Of a stretch of DNA of 64,000 bases, positions 56,372 to 64,000 are shown piece after piece; position 1 is the first letter of the stretch; each line of letters begins with the position of its first letter. The position numbers and the translations under genes were made by a program. This DNA comes from Poa pratensis (lineage: Eukaryota; Streptophyta; Magnoliopsida; Poales; Poaceae). The notes beneath the pieces are model-generated. The model did no database searches. It had not been told where the DNA came from and worked only from the letters and a program-made list of their open reading frames with translations. The stretch covers positions 48,675,700 to 48,739,699 of the forward strand of contig CAMZMU010000080.1 in assembly GCA_947311845.1 (NCBI GenBank), written 5' to 3'.

Positions 56372-59300
56372 ATGACCTAAAAGTGCTACTGATACTCCTA
56401 GATGGCTGGGAGGGGTGCCCGTGGGTCAGATTGCGTAAGGAGGGTCCGTATCCTAGATGGCAAGGAGGGGTCCACGGGGGACCAGATGGCTAGGATTGTC
56501 GCACGTGCTTTAGGATGACCTAAAAGTGCTGCTGATACTGCTAGATGGCTGGGAGGGGTGCACGTGGGTCAGATGACGTAAGGAGGGTCCGTATAATCCT
56601 AGATGGCTAGGAGGGGTCCACGGGGTCCAGATGGCTAGGATTGTCGCACGTGCTTTAGGATGACCTAAAAGTACTACTGATACTCCGAAATGGCTGGGAG
56701 GGGTGCACGTGGGTCAGATGACGTAAGGAGGGTCCGTATAATCCTAGATGGCTAGGAGGGGTCCACGGGGGTCCAGATGGCTAGGATTGTCGCACGTGCT
56801 TTAGGATGACCTAAAAGTGCTACTGACACTCCGAAATGGCTGGGAGGGTGCGCGTGGGTCAGATGACGTAAGGAGGGTCCGTATACTCCTAGATGGCTAG
56901 GAGGGGTCCACGGGGGTCCAGATGGCTAGGATTGTCTCACATTTTTTAGGATGAACTAAAAGTGCTACTGATACTCCTAGATGGCTGGGTGGGGTGCACG
57001 TGGGTCAGATGACGTAAGGAGGGTCCGTATACTCCTAGATGGCTAGGAGGGGTCCACAGGGTCCAGATGGCTAGGATTGTCACACGTGCTTTAGGATGAC
57101 CTAAAAGTGCTACGGATACTCCTAGATGCTGGGAGGGGTGCACGTCGGTCAGATGACGTAAGGAGGGTCCGTATACTCCTAGATGGCAAGGAGGGGTCCA
57201 CAGGGTTTCAGATGTCTAGGATTGTCGCACGTGCTTTAGGATGACCTAAAAGTGCTACGGATACTCCTAGATGCTGGGAGGGGTGCACGTGGGTCAGATG
57301 ACGTATGGAGGGTCCGTATACTCCTAGATGGCTAGGAGGGGTCCACGGGGGTCCAGATGGCTAGGATTGTCGCACGTGCTTTAGATGATCTAAAAGTGCT
57401 ACTGATACTCCTAGATGGCTGGGAGGGTGCACGTGGGTCAAATGACGTAAGGAGGGTCCGTATACTCCTAGTTGGCTAGGAGGGGTGCACGTGTTTTAGG
57501 ATGATGTAAAAGTGCTACTGATACTCCTAGATGGCTGGAAGGGTGCACGTGGGTCAGATGACGTAAGGAGGGTCCGTATACTCCTAGATGGCTAGGAGGG
57601 TCCACGGGTCCAAATGGCTAGGATTGTCGCACGTGATTTAGGATGACCTTAAAGTGCTACTGATACTCCTAGATGGCTGGGAGGGGTGCACGTGGGTAAA
57701 TGACGCAAGGATGTCTGTATACTCCTGATGGCTAGGAGGGGTCCACGGGGGTCCAGATGGCTAGGATTGTCGCACGTGCTTTAGGACCTAAAAGTGCAAC
57801 TGATACTGAAATGGCTGGAGGGGTGTACGTGGGTCAGATGACGTAAGGAGGGTTCGTATATCCTAGATGGCTACGAGGGGTCCACGGGGGTCCAGATGGC
57901 TAGGATTGTCGCACGTGCTTAGGATGACCTAAAAGTGCTACTGATACTCCGAAATGGCTGGGAGGGGTGCACGTGGGTCAGATGACGCAAGGAGGGTCCG
58001 TATACTCCTAAATGGATAGGAGGGGTCCACGGGGGTCCATAGATGGCTAGGATTGTCTCACGTGTTTAGGATGACCTAAAAGTGCTACTGATACTCCTAG
58101 ATGGCTGGAGGGGTGCGCTGGGTCAGATGACGTAAGAGGTCCGTATACTCCTAGATGGCTAGGAGGGTCCACAGGGGTCCAGATGGCTAGGATTGTCGCA
58201 CGTGCTTTAGGATGACCTAAAAGTGCTACGGATACTCCTAGATGCTGGGAGGGGTGCACGTGGGTCAGATGACGTAAGGAGGGTCCGTATACTCCTAATG
58301 GCTAGGAGGGGTCCACGGTCCAGATGGCTAGGATTGTCGCACGTGCTTTAGGATGACCTAAAAGTGCTACTGATACTATTAGATGGCTGGGAGGGTGCAC
58401 GTGGGTCAGATGACGTAAGGAGGGTCCGTATACTCTAGCTGGCTAGGAGGGGTCCACGGGGGTCCAGATGGCTAGGATTATCGCACGTGCTTTAGGATGA
58501 CCTAAAAGTGCTACTGATACTGTAAAATGGCTTGGAGGGGTGCACGTGGGTCAGATGACGTAAGGAGGGTCCGTATACTCCTAGATGGCTAGGAGGGGTC
58601 CACGGGGACCAGATGGCTAGGATTGTCGCACGTGCTTTAGGATGACCTAAAAGTGCTACTGATACTCCTAGATGGCTGGGAGGGGTGCACGTGGGTCAGA
58701 TGATGTAAGGAGGGTCCGTATACTCCTAGATGGCTAGGAGGGGTCCACAGGGGTCCAGATGGCTAGGATTGTCGGACGTGCTTTAGGATGACCTAAAAGT
58801 GCTACGATACTCTAGATGCTGGGAGGGGTGCACGGGGTCAGATGACGTATGGAGGGTCCGTATACTCCTAGATGGCTAGGAGGGGTCCACGGGGGTCCAG
58901 ATGGCTAGGATTGTCGCACGTGCTTTAGATGACCAAAAGTGCTACTGATACTCCTAGATGCTGGGAGGGTGCACGTGGGTCAGATGACGTAAGGAGGGTG
59001 TACTCCTAGATGGCTAGGAGGGGTCCACGGGGTCAGATGGCTAGGATTGTCGCACGTGCTTTAGGATGACCTAAAAGTGCTACTGATACTCTAGATGGCT
59101 GGGAGGGGTGCACGTGGGTCAGATGACGTAAGGAGGGTCCGTATACTCCTAGATGGCTAGGAGGGGTCCACGGGGTCCAGATGGCTAGGATTGTCGCACG
59201 TGCTTTAGGATGACCAAAAGTGCTACTGATACTCCTAGATGGCTGGAGGGTGCACGTGGGTCAGATGATAAGGAGGGTCCGTATACTCCTAGATGGCTAG

Positions 59301-62300
59301 GAGGGGTCCACGGGGGTCCAGATTAGGAGTGCACGTGCTTTAGGATGACGTAAAAGTGCTACTGATACTCCTAGATGGCTGGAGGGGTGCACGTGGGTCA
59401 GATGACGTAAGGAGGGTCCGTATACTCCTAGATGGCTAGGAGGGGTCCACGGGGTCCAGATGGCTAGGATTGTCGCACGTGCTTTAGATGACCTAAAAGT
59501 GCTACTGATACTCCTAGATGGCTGGGAGGGGTGCACGTGGGTCAGATGACGTAAGGAGTCCGTATACTCCTGATGGCTAGGAGGGGTCCACGGGGTCCAG
59601 ATGGCTAGGATTGTCGCACTGCTTTAGGATGACCTAAAAGTGCTACTGATACTCGAAATGGCTGGGAGGGGTGCACGTGGGTCAGATGACGTAAGGAGGG
59701 TCCGTATACTCCTAGATGGCTAGGAGGGGTCCACGGGGTCCAGATGGCTAGGATTGTCGCACGTGCTTAGGATGACCTAAAAGTGCTACTGATACTCCTA
59801 GATGGCTGGGAGGGGTGCACGTGGGTCAGATGACGTAAGGAGGGTCCGTATACTCCTAGATGGCTAGGAGGGGTCCACGGGGTCCAGATGGCTAGGATTG
59901 TCCACGTGTTTTAGGATGACCTAAAAGTGCTACTGATACTCCTAGATGGCTGGGAGGGTGCACGTGGGTCAGATGACGTAAGGAGGGTCCGTATACTCCT
60001 AGATGGCTAGGAGGGGTCCACGGGGTCCAGATGGCTAGGATTGTCGCACGTGCTTTAGGATGACCTAAAAGTGCTACTGATACTCCTAGATGCTGGGAGG
60101 GGTGCACGTGGGTCAGATGACGTAAGGAGGGTCCGTATACTCCTAGATGGCTAGGAGGGGTCCACGGGGTCCAGATGGCTAGGATTGTCGCACGTGCTTT
60201 AGGATGACCTAAAAGTGCTACTGATACTCCTAGATGGCTGGGAGGGTGCACGTGGGTCAGATGACGTAAGGAGGGTCCGTATACTCCTAGATGGCTAGGA
60301 GGGGTCCACGGGGTCCAGATGGCTAGATTGTCGCACGTGCTTTAGGATGACCTAAAAGTGCTACTGATACTCGAATGGCTGGGAGGGGTGCACGTGGGTC
60401 AGATGACGTAAGGAGGGTCCGTATACTCCTAGATGGCTAGGAGGGGTCCACGGGGGTCCAGATGGCTAGGATTGTCGCACGTGCTTTAGGATGACCTAAA
60501 AGTGCTACTGATACTCCTAGATGGCTGGGAGGGGTGCACGTGGGTCAGATGACGTAAGGAGGGTCCGTATACTCCTAGATGGCTAGGAGGGGTCCACGGG
60601 GTCCAGATGGCTAGGATTGTCGCACGTGCTTTAGGATGACCTAAAAGTGCTACGATACTCCTAGATGGCTGGGAGGGGTGCACGTGGGTCAGATGACGTA
60701 AGGAGGGTCCGTATACTCCTAGATGGCTAGGAGGGTCCACGGGGTCCAGATGGCTAGGATTGTCGCACGTGCTTTAGGATGACCTAAAAGTGCTACTGAT
60801 ACTCCTAGATGGCTGGGAGGGTGCACGTGGGTCAGATGACGTAAGGAGGGTCCGTATACTCCTAGATGGCTAGGAGGGGTCCACGGGGTCCAGATGGCTA
60901 GGGTCGCACGTGCTTTAGGATGACCTAAAAGTGCTACTGATACTCCTAGATGGCTGGGAGGGTGCACGTGGGTCAGATGACGTAAGGAGGGTCCGTATAC
61001 TCCTAGATGGCTAGGAGGGTCCACGGGGTCCAGATGGCTAGGATTGTCGCACGTGCTTTAGGATGACCTAAAAGTGCTACTGATACTCCTAGATGGCTGG
61101 GAGGGTGCACGTGGGTCAGATGACGTAAGGAGGGTCCGTATACTCTAGATGGCTAGGAGGGGTCCACGGGGGTCCAGATGGCTAGATTGTCGCACGTGCT
61201 TTAGGATGACCTAAAAGTGCTACTGATACTCAGATGGCTGGGAGGGGTGCACGTGGGTCAGATGACGTAAGGAGGGTCCGTATACTCCTAGATGGCTAGG
61301 AGGGGTCCACGGGGTCCAGATGGCTAGGATTGTCGCACGTGCTTTAGGATGACCTAAAAGTGCTACTGATACTCCTAGATGGCTGGGAGGGGTGCACGTG
61401 GGTCAGATGACGTAAGGAGGGTCCGTACTCCTAGATGGCTAGGAGGGGTCCACGGGGTCCAGATGGCTAGGATTGTCGCACGTGCTTTAGGATGACCTAA
61501 AAGTGCTACTGATACTCCTAGATGGCTGGGAGGGTGCACGTGGGTCAGATGACGTAAGGAGGTCCGTAATACTCCTAGATGGCTAGGAGGGGTCCACGGG
61601 GTCCAGATGGCTAGGATTGTCACACGTGCTTTAGGATGACCTAAAATGCTACGATACTCCTAGATGCTGGGAGGGTGCACGTGGGTCAGATGACGTAAGG
61701 AGGGTCCGTATACTCCTAGATGGCTAGGAGGGTCCACGGGGTCAGATGGCTAGGATTGTCGCACGTGCTTTAGGATGACCTAAAAGTGCTACGATACTCC
61801 TAGATGTGGGAGGGGTGCACGTGGGTCAGATGACGTAAGGAGGGTCCGTATACTCCTAGATGGCTAGGAGGGGTCCACGGGGGTCCAGATGGCTAGGATT
61901 GTCGCACGTGCTTTAGGATGACCTAAAAGTGCTACTGATACTCCTAGATGGCTGGGAGGGGTGCACGTGGGTCAGATGACGTAAGGAGGGTCCGTATACT
62001 CCTAGATGGCTAGGAGGGGTCCACGGGGGTCCAGATGGCAGGATGTCACGTGTTTAGGATGACGTAAAAGTGCTACTGATACTCCTAGATGGCTGGAGGG
62101 TGCACGTGGGTCAGATGACGTAAGGAGGGTCCGTATACTCCTAGATGGCTAGGAGGGGTCCACGGGGTCCAATGGCTAGGATTGTCGCACGTGCTTTAGA
62201 TGACCTAAAAGTGCTACTGATACTCCTAGATGGCTGGGAGGGTGCACGTGGTCAGATGACGTAAGGAGTCCGTATACTCCTGATGGCTAGGAGGGGTCCA

Positions 62301-64000
62301 CGGGGTCCAGATGGCTAGGATTGTCGCACGTGCTTTAGGATGACCTAAAAGTGCTACTGATACTCGAATGGCTGGGAGGGGTGCACGTGGGTCAGATGAC
62401 GTAAGAGGTCCATAATCCTAGATGGCTAGGAGGGTCCACGGGGGTCCAGATGGCTAGGATTGTCGCACGTGCTTAGGATGACCTAAAAGTGCTACTGATA
62501 CTCCGATGGCTGGGAGGGTGCACGTGGGTCAGATGACGTAAGGAGGGTCCGTATACTCCTGATGGCTAGGAGGGGTCCACGGGGGTCCAGATGGCTAGGA
62601 TTGTCGCACGTGTTTTAGGATACCTAAAAGTGCTACTGATACTCCTAGATGGCTGGGAGGGGTGCACGTGGGTCAGATGACGTAAGGAGGGTCCGTATAC
62701 TCCTAGATGGCTAGGAGGGGTCCACAGGGGTCCAGATGGCTAGGATTGTCGCACGTGTAGGATGACCTAAAAGCTGCGATACTCCTAGATGGCTGGGAGG
62801 GGTGCACGTGGGTCAGATGACGTAAGGAGGGTCCGTATACTCCTAATGGCTAGGAGGGGTCCACGGGGTCCAGATGGCTAGGATTGTCGCACGTGCTTTA
62901 GGATGACCTAAAAGTGCTACTGATACTATAGATGGCTGGAGGGTGCACGTGGTCAGATGACGTAAGTAGGGTCCGTATACTCGATGGCTAGGAGGGGTCC
63001 ACGGGGGTCCAGATGGCTAGGATTGTCGCACGTGCTTTAGGATGACCTAAAGGCTACTGATACTCCTAATGGCTGGGAGGGTGCAGGTGGTCAGATGACG
63101 TAAGGAGGTCCGTATACTCCTAGATGGCTAGGAGGGGTCCACGGGGTCCAGATGGCTAGGATTGTCGCACGTGCTTTAGGATGACCTAAAAGTGCTACTG
63201 ATACTCCTAGATGGCTGGGAGGGGTGCACGTGGGTCAGATGACGTAAGGAGGTCCGTATACTCCTAGATGGCAAGGAGGGTCCACGGGGTCCAGATGGCT
63301 AGGATTGTCGCACATGCTTTAGGATGACCTAAAAGTGCTACTGATACTCCTAGATGGCTGGGAGGGTGCACGTGGGTCAGATGACGTAAGGAGGGTCCGT
63401 ATACTCCTAGATGGCTAGAGGGGTCCACGGGGTCCAGATGGCTAGGATTGTCACACGTGCTTTAGGATGACCTAAAAGTGCTACGATACTCCTAGATTGG
63501 GAGGGTGCACGTGGGTCAGATGACGTAAGGAGGTCCGTATACTCCTAGATGGCTAGGAGGGGTCCACGGGGTCAGATGGCTAGGATTGTCGCACGTGCTT
63601 TAGGATGAACCTAAAAGTGCTACGATACTCCTTAGATGGCTGGGAGGGGTGCACGTGGGTCAGATGACTAAGGAGGGTCCGTATACTCCTAGATGGCTAG
63701 GAGGGGTCCACGGGGTCCAGATGGCTAGGATTGTCGCACGTGCTTTAGGATGACCTAAAAGTGCTACTGATACTCCTAGATGGCTGGGAGGGGTGCACGT
63801 GGGTCAGATGACGTAAGGAGGGTCCGTTACTCCTAGATGGCTAGAGGGGTCCACGGGGGTCCAATGGCAAGAGTCGCACGTGCTTTTAGGATGACCTAAA
63901 AGTGCTACTGATACTCCTAGATGGCTGGGAGGGTGCACGTGGGTCAGATGACGTAAGAGGTCCGTATACTCCTAGATGGCTAGGAGGGGTCCACGGGGTA
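56372..64000 (-). repeat. Satellite block, reverse orientation, to window end (~7.6 kb)
   Basis: About 53 monomers in reverse orientation, continuing past the window. From about 57.4 kb most differences from the consensus are one- or two-base deletions, often in G runs or short repeats (for example GCTACGATACTC, GATGCTGGG, CACGGGGTCC), with few substitutions. Monomers at 59.4-61.6 kb are otherwise nearly identical. No gene is seen. Frames here follow the repeat. Confidence 0.96.

Noticed and set aside
29948..64000. Calling the satellite centromeric because the monomer is near nucleosome size
   Set aside because: Length alone is not evidence. No centromere-specific element or known centromeric satellite motif was recognised, and the position on the chromosome is unknown.

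Overview
The window is repeat-only DNA from a plant nuclear genome. A grass is the likeliest source: the LTR retrotransposons are large Ty3/gypsy elements primed by initiator-tRNA-Met sites, one solo LTR exceeds 4 kb, and a GC-rich block sits inside it. Species cannot be fixed from sequence alone. No host gene, rRNA gene, tRNA gene or CRISPR array was found.

About half the window (roughly 32 kb) is one tandem satellite that I do not recognise. Its monomer is about 146 bp, with a second length class of about 205 bp that carries one extra ~59-bp subunit. It lies in six blocks: 7976-8283, 12567-13892, 19458-19752 and 29948-46441 in one orientation, and 47548-53958 and 56372-64000 in the opposite one. 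The large blocks are organised as higher-order repeats of about 1195, 1337, 2144 and 2320 bp.

The other half is nested LTR retrotransposons. Family A is a Ty3/gypsy family with ~1.1-kb LTRs that start TGATG and end CATCA, and an RT-RNaseH-integrase order. It appears as: a 3' fragment (806-5165, plus); a minus-strand 5' part (5166-7975); a nearly complete copy (19753-29947, plus); a solo LTR at the satellite orientation switch (46442-47547, minus); and a truncated 5' part (53959-56371, minus). Family B has ~0.99-kb LTRs. It is an LTR fragment at 1-805 (minus) and a complete non-autonomous element at 13893-19457 whose single ORF is a degenerate protease-like protein. Family C is a small relative of B (23575-26134) that inserted into the zinc knuckle codons of the family A gag at 19753-29947. 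A 4.28-kb probable solo LTR (8284-12566) also sits in the satellite. Target-site duplications support four insertions: CTAGC, TTTTG, CTTAC/CTTGC and GGACC/GAACC.

No copy is autonomous. The 806-5165 copy keeps an integrase with its D,D35E triad but has many frameshifts. The 19753-29947 copy has mostly open gag-pol but one frameshift, one nonsense codon, an inserted element and no integrase core. LTR pairs are nearly identical, so the insertions are recent. The points most worth a second look are the satellite and its changing higher-order period, the inversion boundary inside an LTR, the polyprotein tails encoded inside LTRs in all three families, the mosaic palindrome modules upstream of the LTR TATA boxes, and the protease-like-only element. 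The last ~6.5 kb also looks like unpolished consensus sequence.
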